Positions 47,460 through 55,312 of a stretch of DNA of 64,000 nt are shown here, one piece after another. A program made the position numbers and the translations under genes. The notes beneath the pieces were generated by a model. It saw only the letters and a program-made list of their open reading frames with translations. It was not told where the DNA came from and did no database searches. Source of the DNA: Ferrovibrio sp041906005 (GTDB taxonomy: Bacteria; Pseudomonadota; Alphaproteobacteria; Ferrovibrionales; Ferrovibrionaceae); assembly GCF_041906005.1 (NCBI RefSeq), contig NZ_JAYRJY010000001.1, positions 1,302,001-1,366,000 of the forward strand. The letters are read 5' to 3'. The first letter of the stretch is position 1. Each line of letters opens with the position of its first letter.

Positions 47460-48797
47460 ATGCGCTACGACCTGGTGATCCGCAACGGCATGGTGGCCAC
47501 GCCCAACGGCATCGAAGCGCTGGATATCGGCGTGAAGGACGGGCGCATCGCCGCCCTGGGCAGCCTGGGCCAGGCCGATACCGCTGCCTCCTTTGATGCC
47601 AACGGCCTGACCGTGCTGCCCGGCGTGATCGACACCCAGGTCCATTTCCGCGAACCCGGCCTGGAGCACAAGGAAGACCTCGCCACCGGCACGGCCGCCG
47701 CCGCCATGGGCGGCGTGACCGCCGTGTTCGAGATGCCGAACACCAAGCCCAGCACCGCCACGGCGGCCGAACTGGCTGACAAGGTGCAGCGTGGCCTGGG
47801 CCGCACCCATTGCGACTATGCCTTCTATGTCGGCGCCACGGCCGAGAATGTCGAAACCCTGCCCGAGCTGGAGAAACTGCCCGGCTGCGTCGGCGTGAAG
47901 CTGTTCATGGGCGCCTCCACCGGCGACCTGCTGGTGGCCGACGATGCCACGCTGGAACGCGTGCTGCGCCATGGCAAACGGCGCATGGCCGTGCATTGCG
48001 AGGACGAATACCGCATGCGCGACCGCAAGCACCTGACCGAGGTGCCGGGTGCCACGGCGCACCTGCATCCGGAATGGCGCGATGCCGAAAGCGCCCTGCT
48101 GGCCACCCAGCGTCTGGTGAAGCTGGCGCGCAAGGTGGGACGGCGCGTGCATGTACTGCACGTCACCACCGCGCAGGAAATGGCCTGGCTGGCCGGCCAC
48201 AAGGATATCGCCACGGTGGAGACCACGCCGCAGCACCTGACCCTGGCCGCGCCCGACTGCTACGACCGGCTGGGCACGTATGCGCAGATGAATCCGCCGA
48301 TCCGTTCGGCCGAGCATCGCGCGGCCTTGTGGGAGGCCGTGCGCAACGGCGTGGTGGACGTGATCGGTTCGGATCACGCGCCGCATACGAAAGAAGAGAA
48401 AGCCAAGCCCTACCCGCAGAGCCCGAGCGGCATGCCCGGCGTGCAGACGCTGCTGCCGCTGCTACTGGATCACATGAAACAGGGCAAACTGACTTTGCAG
48501 CGCCTGATCGACCTGACCTCGGCCGGCGCGCAGCGGCTGTTCAACCTGTCCGGCAAGGGCCGCATCGCCCTGGGCTACGACGCGGATTTCACCGTCGTCG
48601 ACCTGAAGGCGAAACGGACCATCGAGGAAAGCTGGCTGAAATCGAAATGCGGCTGGTCGCCCTTCACCGGCATGAGCGTGACCGGCTGGCCGATGGCGAC
48701 CATCGTGCGCGGCCAGTTCGCCATGCGCGACGGCGAACTGGGCCAGCCGATCGGCCGCCCGGTGCGCTTCCTGGACACGCTGCAGCCCGAGGGCTGA
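47460..48797 (+). CDS. pyrC: dihydroorotase
   Basis: Third step of pyrimidine synthesis, cyclising carbamoyl aspartate to dihydroorotate. 445 residues, amidohydrolase barrel. Metal ligands: GVIDTQVHFREPGLEHKEDL (HxR), the carboxylated Lys in GVKLFMGAS, VHCEDE, VLHVTTAQE and VIGSDHAPHTKEEK. The class I (hydantoinase-like) form is the likely one; a related allantoinase is less likely. It starts 4 bp after the GT2 stop and so is in one unit with LPS genes. Confidence 0.93.
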   Translation: MRYDLVIRNGMVATPNGIEALDIGVKDGRIAALGSLGQADTAASFDANGLTVLPGVIDTQVHFREPGLEHKEDLATGTAAAAMGGVTAVFEMPNTKPSTATAAELADKVQRGLGRTHCDYAFYVGATAENVETLPELEKLPGCVGVKLFMGASTGDLLVADDATLERVLRHGKRRMAVHCEDEYRMRDRKHLTEVPGATAHLHPEWRDAESALLATQRLVKLARKVGRRVHVLHVTTAQEMAWLAGHKDIATVETTPQHLTLAAPDCYDRLGTYAQMNPPIRSAEHRAALWEAVRNGVVDVIGSDHAPHTKEEKAKPYPQSPSGMPGVQTLLPLLLDHMKQGKLTLQRLIDLTSAGAQRLFNLSGKGRIALGYDADFTVVDLKAKRTIEESWLKSKCGWSPFTGMSVTGWPMATIVRGQFAMRDGELGQPIGRPVRFLDTLQPEG

Positions 48798-48799
48798 TC

Positions 48800-50563
48800 T
48801 CAGCGCTTGATGAATAAGCCCTGTCCGGTCGGGCTTTCCCAGAGCACGTCTCCGCGCGCACGGAAGAACGCCATCTCGGCGTCGTGACTATCGCGATAGC
48901 GGCGAAAGCCGAAATCATCGAACACGATGATACCGCCGGGCACGATGCGGTCGTAGATGACCTCCAGCGCCGCCAGCTCCGGGGCCGCCACATTCAGGTC
49001 GAGCTGGGCAAAAGCCACTTTCTCCGGCAGGCCCTGGGCGAAACTCTCGGGCACCGCGCCCTTGATCACCCGCACATTGTCGCAAGCGGCGAAGGATTGC
49101 TTCACCTGCTCGAACAGTGCCGGCCCATGGCCGCTCTTGCGTGCCTCCTCGGGCGGATTCTCGAACATGTCGTAGAGCCACCAGGTCTTGCCGGCCTGGT
49201 TGCGGAAATCGCAATAGCGTTCCATCACCTCGACCGTGCGGCCGTCGTAGCAGCCGACATCCATGAAATCGCCCGGCAGGCGCAGGCAGCTTTTCGCCGC
49301 CCAGCACAGCATATAAACGCGCCAGATCCGCGCGCGCAGCACCGGGTCCTCGGCATAGGAGCCGAAGGCCGAAATGAAATCCGGCTGCTGCAGGAAACCC
49401 AGGTTGCGGAACCACACCATCATGTCGTCGACCACTGTCGCGCCACTGCCTGGCCGGTTGGCGCCAAGGATGGCGCTGGCATCCTGTATCGAGCCGGCGA
49501 AGCGTTGCTTCACCTCTGGCCGATCAAAGGGAGCGACGCTGTATTCCTTGTTGAAGAATCCGAAGAATGGCTTGATGTATCCCGCGGGGGGCCCGATGGT
49601 CTCCGCCATGACCTGCTTCTTCCAGTCTCGCTGAAAATCGGCAATCAAGGGCAGGCACCCCTTCGTCTCGCCCTTCAGATGCAGCACATATTTGCGGCGC
49701 AACTGCTCAGGCGGGTAATTCACATTCGCCCGGATGAAGAAATTGTAATCCGCGCAAGGCAGGTGACGCAGCCATGCGCCGCCGATCATCTGCGGATCAC
49801 TTTCGGCCAACACGCCACAAGCCATTGCCGCGGCGTTTAGCGAAAGCTGGCCGCCGCGCCAGCGCCGGATATCGCCATAGACGCTTTGCACCGCCGCGTC
49901 GGCGCGCAGGATTTCATAGGTGGCGAGGTAACGCCGGAAGAAACCACGTGCGGCCTGGCCCGGCCGGTGACCGGCAAAGATCACGCCCTCGTTCACCGGC
50001 ATGATCCCGCGATCCGGACGGGAGGTGACGGCGATATCGAACGGGAGGCGGAAGACCCTGGCCAGCGGCCAATTGGCAAAGGCGTCGCTGTCGAGGAAAA
50101 CCGTATTGGCGGCAAAAGCCTTCGACTGCATGAAGGCGCACATCGCCACCACGCGCTCATACATGAGCCATGCGGGATTTAGCGGCAACGGCACGACGAC
50201 GACATCGGGCGGCACGAAACCAACGGCATCGCCTTCATTGACAATATAGACGATGCGGCAATCCGGATTAAAACCGCGCGCCATAGCGAAATTGTGCCGC
50301 AACACCGCTTCGTAATCGACGGCGCCAAGATCAATCTTGACATCGGCGTAATCCAGCTTGCTGTGTTCTTGCGGCAACGAGAGGTGGAACACCACGACCG
50401 TCAACGGTGCTGGTGGCAGCTCGCCACAGATGGCATCAAATCGTGCCGCCAGGTCGGCAACACGCTTGGCGGTATCGTCCGGCATCTGGTCGGCGGCGCG
50501 GTCCGACACATGGCGGATGAAATCCGCCATGGTCTGTGGCCCGCTGGACGGCGCGACACTCAT
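48800..50563 (-). CDS. two-domain glycosyltransferase-like / TylF O-methyltransferase
   Basis: 587 residues. The N-terminal half (about 50-300) resembles a GT-A nucleotide-sugar transferase: LTVVVFHLSLPQEHSK, the acceptor or metal motif TVFLDSDAFAN (DxD) and VNEGVIFAGHRP. The C-terminal about 200 residues are a SAM-dependent TylF/MycF-type methyltransferase: GDFMDVGCYDGRTVEVMERY, LYDMFENPPEEA, AFAQLDLNVAAPELAALEVIYDRIVPGGIIVFDDFG. Substrate unknown; a sugar of a surface polysaccharide is likely. The start overlaps the asnB stop (ATGA), so both proteins are coupled. Confidence 0.85.
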   Translation of the reverse strand: MSVAPSSGPQTMADFIRHVSDRAADQMPDDTAKRVADLAARFDAICGELPPAPLTVVVFHLSLPQEHSKLDYADVKIDLGAVDYEAVLRHNFAMARGFNPDCRIVYIVNEGDAVGFVPPDVVVVPLPLNPAWLMYERVVAMCAFMQSKAFAANTVFLDSDAFANWPLARVFRLPFDIAVTSRPDRGIMPVNEGVIFAGHRPGQAARGFFRRYLATYEILRADAAVQSVYGDIRRWRGGQLSLNAAAMACGVLAESDPQMIGGAWLRHLPCADYNFFIRANVNYPPEQLRRKYVLHLKGETKGCLPLIADFQRDWKKQVMAETIGPPAGYIKPFFGFFNKEYSVAPFDRPEVKQRFAGSIQDASAILGANRPGSGATVVDDMMVWFRNLGFLQQPDFISAFGSYAEDPVLRARIWRVYMLCWAAKSCLRLPGDFMDVGCYDGRTVEVMERYCDFRNQAGKTWWLYDMFENPPEEARKSGHGPALFEQVKQSFAACDNVRVIKGAVPESFAQGLPEKVAFAQLDLNVAAPELAALEVIYDRIVPGGIIVFDDFGFRRYRDSHDAEMAFFRARGDVLWESPTGQGLFIKR

Positions 50564-52362
50564 AGCGGCCGCTCCACCGTATCGACCCAGCGCGCCAGCA
50601 CAATGGTGGCCCAGATGCTGTTGATATTGCCGCCGACGCCCCGGAATAAGGCATCGAGCGCACCCGGGCGGGCAGCGAAAAACCGCGTTTCAGCCAGACG
50701 GCGATGGGCGGCCGCCAGTTCCGATTCCACGCGCGGCCGGTTGTTGAAGAACACGCTGACCGGCATGCCGAAGCCCTTCTTCGGCGCTTGGGCATGCGCC
50801 TCGGGCAGATAGCGCGCCAGCAACCGGCGCAGCACCAGCTTCTGCACATTGCCGGCCTGGCACAGGCCGATGCCGGCGCGTGCCGCCAGATCAAGCAGGA
50901 TCGGGCTCAGGAACGGGGTGCGCACCTCCAGGGCGTGCTGCATGCTCATCCGGTCCACCTTGGCCAGCACGGCACCGGGCAGGTAGCTGCGAAAATCCAG
51001 TTCCCGCAGGCCCTGCAGGGCCGGACGCCGCAAATGCATGAAGGCCGGGGCATGACGTTCGTAGAAGGCGATCACGGCATCATAGCCCTGCGGGAAGGCC
51101 GCCCGCACCGTATCGGCCGGCGCGACCGCAAGACCCTGCTCGATATAGGCTTGCACCATCGCCACGGGGTGCATATCGGCGTTCTGGTCGAAAGCCGCGG
51201 CTATGCCGGGATAGCGGCCATAGCCGCCAAACAGTTCGTCACCGGCATCACCGGAAATCGCCACGGTGACATGCTGCCGCGCGAAACCCGACAACAGATA
51301 AGTCGGCACGCAGGAGCGATCTCCGTTGGGTTCGTCGAGCAGGCCACCGATATCGTCGCAGATGCGATCAAAATCGGCCGCACCAAAGATGTATTCATGG
51401 TGCTCGGTGCCCAACCGCGCGGCAATATCGCGCGCCGCCTCATGCTCGGATGCCGGATCGCCCTCGAAGCCGACCGTGAAGGTCTTCACCGGCTTTTTCA
51501 GTTTGGCCGCAAGCAGTGCGCAGGCCAGCGCGGAATCAACACCGCTGGACAGGAACATGCCAAGCGGTACGTCGCTGTTCAGCCGATCGGCCAGAGCTTC
51601 GCACAGAACCTGCTCGAGCTTGCCCGCATAGGCGTCAACCTGACCGGGCCCGACTTCCTGGTCGGGATCGATCGCGAAGGCATAATAGCGCTCCACATGC
51701 CGGCGGCCGTCGCGGTCGATCTGCAGCAGCGTGCCGGGTTCCAGCTTGTGCACCGGGTCGAGGATTGAGCCAGGCTCGGGCACATAGCGCAGGGTGAAAT
51801 ACTCTGCCAGCGCCGGTTCGGACAAGGCCACCGGCAGTTCCTCGATGCAGAGCAGGGCGCGCAGTTCGGAAGCGAAGGCAAAAAAACCCTCGCCGGCGGC
51901 GTAATACAGCGGCTTTTCACCGGCCCGGTCGCGCGCCAGCGTCAAGCGGCCGGTCTGACGGTCATAGATCGCCACGGCGAACATGCCATCGACGACGCGG
52001 AAAACCTCGATACCGACCTGAGCGAAGCCTGCCAGCAGCACTTCGGTATCAGTGCCGGTGTGGAAACGATGACCGGCTTTTTCAAGCTGAGCGCGCAGGG
52101 CGCGGAAATTGTAAATCTCGCCATTGAAGCTGATGACATAGCGGCCATCGCGGCTTTCCATCGGCTGATGGCCGGCAGCCGAAAGGTCAAGCACACTCAG
52201 GCGGGTGTGGCCCAGATGGCAGAAATTATCGGCATCCGACCAGGCACCGTTGTCATCCGGCCCACGATGGGCCAGCGCGCGCGTCATCCGTCCGATCGTC
52301 GCCCCGACATACTCGGGGGATCGACGGTTCCGGAAGTTGAGATAGCCGGCTATGCCGCACAT
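50560..52362 (-). CDS. asnB: asparagine synthase (glutamine-hydrolysing)
   Basis: 600 residues. The N-terminal glutamine amidotransferase begins with the catalytic Cys2 (MCGIAGYLNF) and has RGPDDNGAW and SFNGEIYNF; the synthetase domain has the PP-loop LSSGVDSALA, VAISGDAGDELFGGYGRY and DRMSMQHALEVRTPFL. AsnB-like genes in polysaccharide loci may instead amidate sugar acids or peptides. The overlap with the glycosyltransferase-methyltransferase gene suggests a shared product, so AsnB may have a role in surface-structure synthesis rather than only asparagine supply. Confidence 0.93.
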   Translation of the reverse strand: MCGIAGYLNFRNRRSPEYVGATIGRMTRALAHRGPDDNGAWSDADNFCHLGHTRLSVLDLSAAGHQPMESRDGRYVISFNGEIYNFRALRAQLEKAGHRFHTGTDTEVLLAGFAQVGIEVFRVVDGMFAVAIYDRQTGRLTLARDRAGEKPLYYAAGEGFFAFASELRALLCIEELPVALSEPALAEYFTLRYVPEPGSILDPVHKLEPGTLLQIDRDGRRHVERYYAFAIDPDQEVGPGQVDAYAGKLEQVLCEALADRLNSDVPLGMFLSSGVDSALACALLAAKLKKPVKTFTVGFEGDPASEHEAARDIAARLGTEHHEYIFGAADFDRICDDIGGLLDEPNGDRSCVPTYLLSGFARQHVTVAISGDAGDELFGGYGRYPGIAAAFDQNADMHPVAMVQAYIEQGLAVAPADTVRAAFPQGYDAVIAFYERHAPAFMHLRRPALQGLRELDFRSYLPGAVLAKVDRMSMQHALEVRTPFLSPILLDLAARAGIGLCQAGNVQKLVLRRLLARYLPEAHAQAPKKGFGMPVSVFFNNRPRVESELAAAHRRLAETRFFAARPGALDALFRGVGGNINSIWATIVLARWVDTVERPL

Positions 52363-52436
52363 GAAGAGAAACGGAATGAAAGAGCCACGATCCCCAATCC
52401 TAGCGAGCGTGGCCTTGCCGAAAGGTTAACCCCGAT

Positions 52437-53003
52437 TTAAGGCGCGAGGGCGCTTTCAACCTTATCGCAGATGTAATGATACAGGCAGGCATGAATCTGC
52501 TGAATCTGCGGCGTGAAATCGGATGGCGCCTCGATCAGGATGTCGCAATGGGATTTCAGCTTGCCGCCGCCCTTGCCGGTCAGGCCGATCACCGCCAGGC
52601 CCTTCGCCTTCGCGGCTTCGGCAGCCCGGATCACGTTGGCCGAGTTTCCCGAGGTCGAGATGCCCAACAATACGCCGCCGGCACGGCCATAGGCATCGAC
52701 CTGGCGGGCAAACAGGCTGGCATAATCGTAATCGTTGCTCCAGGCCGTGACCACGGCGGCATCGGTGCCCAACGCGATGCAGTTGAGCGCGCGGCGCTCC
52801 TTCAGGAAACGGCCGACCAGTTCGCCGGCGATATGCATGGCATCGGATGCCGAACCGCCATTGCCGCAGACCAGCAACGGCAGGTCGGCACCCAGGGCCA
52901 CCACGATCTTCTCAATGGCGGCATCCACGGCAGAGACCACCTCGGGCGTGGCGGTCTGGCGGATCAGGGCGGCGGATTCATCCAGATACTGAGTCAGCGA
53001 CAT
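52437..53003 (-). CDS. gmhA: sedoheptulose 7-phosphate isomerase, SIS domain
   Basis: 188 residues. GmhA converts sedoheptulose 7-phosphate to D-glycero-manno-heptose 7-phosphate, the first step of ADP-heptose synthesis. The SIS signature LLVCGNGGSASDAMHIAGELVGRF and GISTSGNSANVIRAAEAAKAKG are diagnostic, with HACLYHYICDKVE near the end. It lies 74 bp upstream of asnB on the same strand. The other gmh genes are not in the window. Confidence 0.93.
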   Translation of the reverse strand: MSLTQYLDESAALIRQTATPEVVSAVDAAIEKIVVALGADLPLLVCGNGGSASDAMHIAGELVGRFLKERRALNCIALGTDAAVVTAWSNDYDYASLFARQVDAYGRAGGVLLGISTSGNSANVIRAAEAAKAKGLAVIGLTGKGGGKLKSHCDILIEAPSDFTPQIQQIHACLYHYICDKVESALAP

Positions 53004-53090
53004 GCATTTCCTGCGCGAATGAACGGCAAAACCGCGCGCAGACTAGCATAGACACCGCCCGGAGCCAGCCTCCGGGCCGCCCGACCAAGC

Positions 53091-53387
53091 TTAATGCAGG
53101 TCGTAACTGGCTGCGGCCGCGCGATAATCCTGCGCGCTGACGATCCGGGCCGAGACCACGCGCACGGAATGCAGCTTGCCGTCCAGCCTGGCCTCCCAGA
53201 AATCGAGAAATTTGCGCAGACCGGGAAATTTCGGCGCCAGGTCATAATCCTGCCAGACGTAACTTTGCAGCAGCCGCGGATGATCGGGCATGTGGTAGAG
53301 GATCTCGGCCGTGGTCAGGTGGTAGGTGAGCAGCTTTTCCAGCCACTCGGCCGAAGCATGATGCGTTGAGCGGGACACATCGGACAT
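53091..53387 (-). CDS. usg: Usg-family protein
   Basis: 98 residues of the Usg family, small alphaproteobacterial proteins named from a gene near trpF in Caulobacter. The core is LTTAEILYHMPDHPRLLQSYVWQDYDLAPKFPGLRKFLDFWEARLDGKLHSVRV, a close match to the family. The function is not known. The start is ATG 53387 with GGAGGCGAT upstream; the frame is open further up but has no ribosome binding site. Confidence 0.9.
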   Translation of the reverse strand: MSDVSRSTHHASAEWLEKLLTYHLTTAEILYHMPDHPRLLQSYVWQDYDLAPKFPGLRKFLDFWEARLDGKLHSVRVVSARIVSAQDYRAAAASYDLH

Positions 53388-53544
53388 TATCGCCTCCTGC
53401 CTTCTGCGGGAGCCGCACCCGACGTCTCGACCAAACCGACTCGCGGGCCGGCACACCTTCAGTCAAAACCTGCCGAAAGTGTCAGTCCGATGACAATAAC
53501 TTTCTGTAAACGGCACGCAGATTGGCACTCGGCAATCGCGGCTG

Positions 53545-53859
53545 CTAGCGGCGGCGCACCAAAGTCCAGACTGCAAAGAACAGCACGCCGAACAATATCG
53601 CTGACGGAAGGATATAAATCACCGCAAGGCTCCAGTTCAGCTCGCAGGTATAAGGAGCCTGGCCACCGGAGTTCATCTGCAACATCAGCATTCCGGATTC
53701 TCTTTCAGTCGGAATGCAGAAGTCGCGCGGTTCGGTGCCATCGGTCTGGAGCAGGATCGAGCCGAAGAATGTCACCGGTAACAATATACCGAGCAGCATG
53801 CTGACGAGCAGGCGGAACGGCCACGACAACCCCTTCGCCGCAGTCATCAATCCTGCCAT
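53545..53859 (-). CDS. small membrane protein in the peptidoglycan-active cluster
   Basis: 104 residues with hydrophobic segments at about 12-34 and 75-100 flanking a polar loop with two cysteines (DFCIPTERE, YTCELNW). I do not recognise a family. It overlaps the preceding lysozyme-like gene by 13 bp, as in co-translated small operons. The layout of a small two-segment membrane protein beside a cell-wall hydrolase recalls holin/endolysin pairs, but nothing else phage-like is present. Codon usage is less GC-rich than the surrounding genes. Confidence 0.65.
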   Translation of the reverse strand: MAGLMTAAKGLSWPFRLLVSMLLGILLPVTFFGSILLQTDGTEPRDFCIPTERESGMLMLQMNSGGQAPYTCELNWSLAVIYILPSAILFGVLFFAVWTLVRRR

Positions 53860-54239
53860 GGCTTTTCCTGCAGCAAGCGGCCGATATAGGCGCCGTAATC
53901 CGTGACCCGGTCCTGCGGCAGGCTATTATACAGCGTACCGATTGCTTCAGGGCCTGGATTCTCAAGTCGCTCGATAATGCGTTTGACCAAAGTCACGCCG
54001 ACGCGGATGTTGTCTTCGGGATTGCTGGGATTCCGCCCCGCAAAACCAAGATCGCACCATTTCTCTGGGTTGATGTTCATCGGAAATATGGATCCGGCCT
54101 TGCCAAGTCCCTCGGCCGCCCGCGCGGCGCCAAAGTAATGCCCGTGTGCATTCTCCGCGTAGATTATGGCACGAATGAGATCAGGATTGACCTTCTGCTT
54201 CGCCGCCTCGCGGCGGATAATGTCATCGTGCAGCATCAC
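53847..54239 (-). CDS. lytic transglycosylase/lysozyme-like protein
   Basis: 130 residues. NPDLIRAIIYAENAHGHYFGAARAAEGLG, then MNINPEKWCDLG and EDNIRVGVTLVKRIIERL resemble SLT-type lytic transglycosylases, with the Glu of YAEN as the candidate catalytic residue. No signal peptide is evident. The start is GTG 54239 or ATG 54236. The same frame is open upstream to the TAG at 54354, and its translation (DPWYLVNGAGRSAVMLHDD) also looks protein-like, so the real gene may be longer or may have been joined to the upstream gene. Confidence 0.7.
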   Translation of the reverse strand: MMLHDDIIRREAAKQKVNPDLIRAIIYAENAHGHYFGAARAAEGLGKAGSIFPMNINPEKWCDLGFAGRNPSNPEDNIRVGVTLVKRIIERLENPGPEAIGTLYNSLPQDRVTDYGAYIGRLLQEKPWQD

Positions 54240-54353
54240 CGCCGACCGCCCGGCACCGTTAACCAGATACCAGGGGTCTTTGCTGTCCGCTTTCGGATTG
54301 GTTTGAATTCGTATGCGACCGGGCGTGTTCTGCAGGATCGATCGCTCACGGTC

Positions 54354-55007
54354 CTACCAGCGATATAGCAGTGGCGTTTCCGCGACGGCCACGTCAGAGA
54401 CAGCCGGCAGATTGCCTGTCGTGCCGGTATCGACCTGCGCCTCCTGCTGGGTGCCCCGATCACCGGACAGCAGCGTGGGTTTCACCGGTCGGCCAGAACC
54501 CAAACCGATGGGCCGCAGTTCTGGCTCGGGATCACCGCTGCGCTTTTCCATGGTGCGGATGCCGGGCGGCGATCTGTAGAATTCCCTGATCGTGGAGATG
54601 GTCTCGCCGTCCGGCAGGGCATAGCCGTCGATGGCAAGGCCGTTCTCCTTTTGGAACTTGCGCAGGGCGTAATCGTCGCGACCGCTCCAGTAACCCGTCG
54701 GCCCCTCGGTGGCGGCGGCATCCAGCACGCCTTCCCGATGCAGCAACGCCTGCAGCTTGAATACGTCGCCACGCCGGTTCGCCTGGCCCGCGCCGACGCC
54801 GGATTGCAGGTCGAACAGGCCGTCGCCAAAAATCTGGCCAAGCGGCACGCCGTCCATCCAGTCGCCGCGTGCCGCGTCCCAACCCGGATCGGGGATGTCT
54901 GCCGGCGTCTCGACATAGCCGCCCATATCCAGCCGGCCAAACGGGTCGGGCAGATATTCAAGATCATCCTGGCTGGGCGGATCGAACAGGCGCTGGTAGG
55001 CAGGCAC
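54354..55007 (-). CDS. peptidoglycan-binding domain protein
   Basis: 217 residues, starting with GTG 55007 preceded by AGGAG at a good distance. A central PG_binding_1-like domain (about 80-145: RRGDVFKLQALLHREGVL...TGYWSGRDDYALRKFQKENGLAIDGYALPDGETISTI) is followed by a Gly/Pro/Thr-rich tail that ends YRW before a TAG. No signal peptide. The frame beyond the TAG stays open into the lysozyme-like gene, so the two might be halves of one protein. It is the first gene of a three-gene minus-strand cluster. Confidence 0.75.
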   Translation of the reverse strand: MPAYQRLFDPPSQDDLEYLPDPFGRLDMGGYVETPADIPDPGWDAARGDWMDGVPLGQIFGDGLFDLQSGVGAGQANRRGDVFKLQALLHREGVLDAAATEGPTGYWSGRDDYALRKFQKENGLAIDGYALPDGETISTIREFYRSPPGIRTMEKRSGDPEPELRPIGLGSGRPVKPTLLSGDRGTQQEAQVDTGTTGNLPAVSDVAVAETPLLYRW

Positions 55008-55312
55008 GTGGCATCTCCTGTTTTGAACATATAGTGAATATACTTTTATTTTCAGGTTTTCAAGCATATTTTCCTATTATGTTCAGCAATGGCAGTTTCT
55101 GCGCGGAAATCGGCGATTCCAAGGCGGATCATCCCCGCCGCGTCATGGGGTACCATAGGCGCATGACCGGGCCGCCTTGACTTCCACCGGGCAGCCCCCC
55201 TCTTATTTCCGACCGAGCGTTCGAATCCGCCCTTGGGCAATACCCACCCTGGCGGATGCGGCGCCGGGAGCGAGACCCGAAGCAAGCACGGCTAGAGAAA
55301 GGGACCAGAGCC
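55008..55312. other. Intergenic region without a recognised gene
   Basis: About 300 bp between divergent genes. Bases 55020-55085 are AT-rich and hold the candidate promoter for the minus-strand cluster; the rest is GC-rich. The short minus-strand frame from 55285 to 55052 has no protein family that I recognise. A T-loop-like GTTCGAATCC at 55219 is not part of a foldable tRNA. I see nothing else. Confidence 0.6.
55037..55063 (-). promoter_or_regulatory. Promoter candidate for the peptidoglycan-active cluster
   Basis: On the minus strand TTGAAA (55063-55058), a short 15-bp spacer and TATATT (55042-55037), 30 bp upstream of the GTG start. The short spacer weakens the call. Confidence 0.35.

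Noticed and set aside
53545..55007. Prophage remnant
   Set aside because: Apart from a peptidoglycan hydrolase and a small membrane protein there is no integrase, structural gene, att-like repeat or tRNA nearby.
55142..55167. GTCATG...CATGAC inverted ends resembling the composite palindrome family
   Set aside because: Only the outermost six bases match; the inner arms and the central hairpin are missing.
55219..55228. GTTCGAATCC, a T-loop-like sequence suggesting a tRNA
   Set aside because: The five bases on either side of the loop do not pair on either strand and no acceptor or anticodon stem can be drawn.
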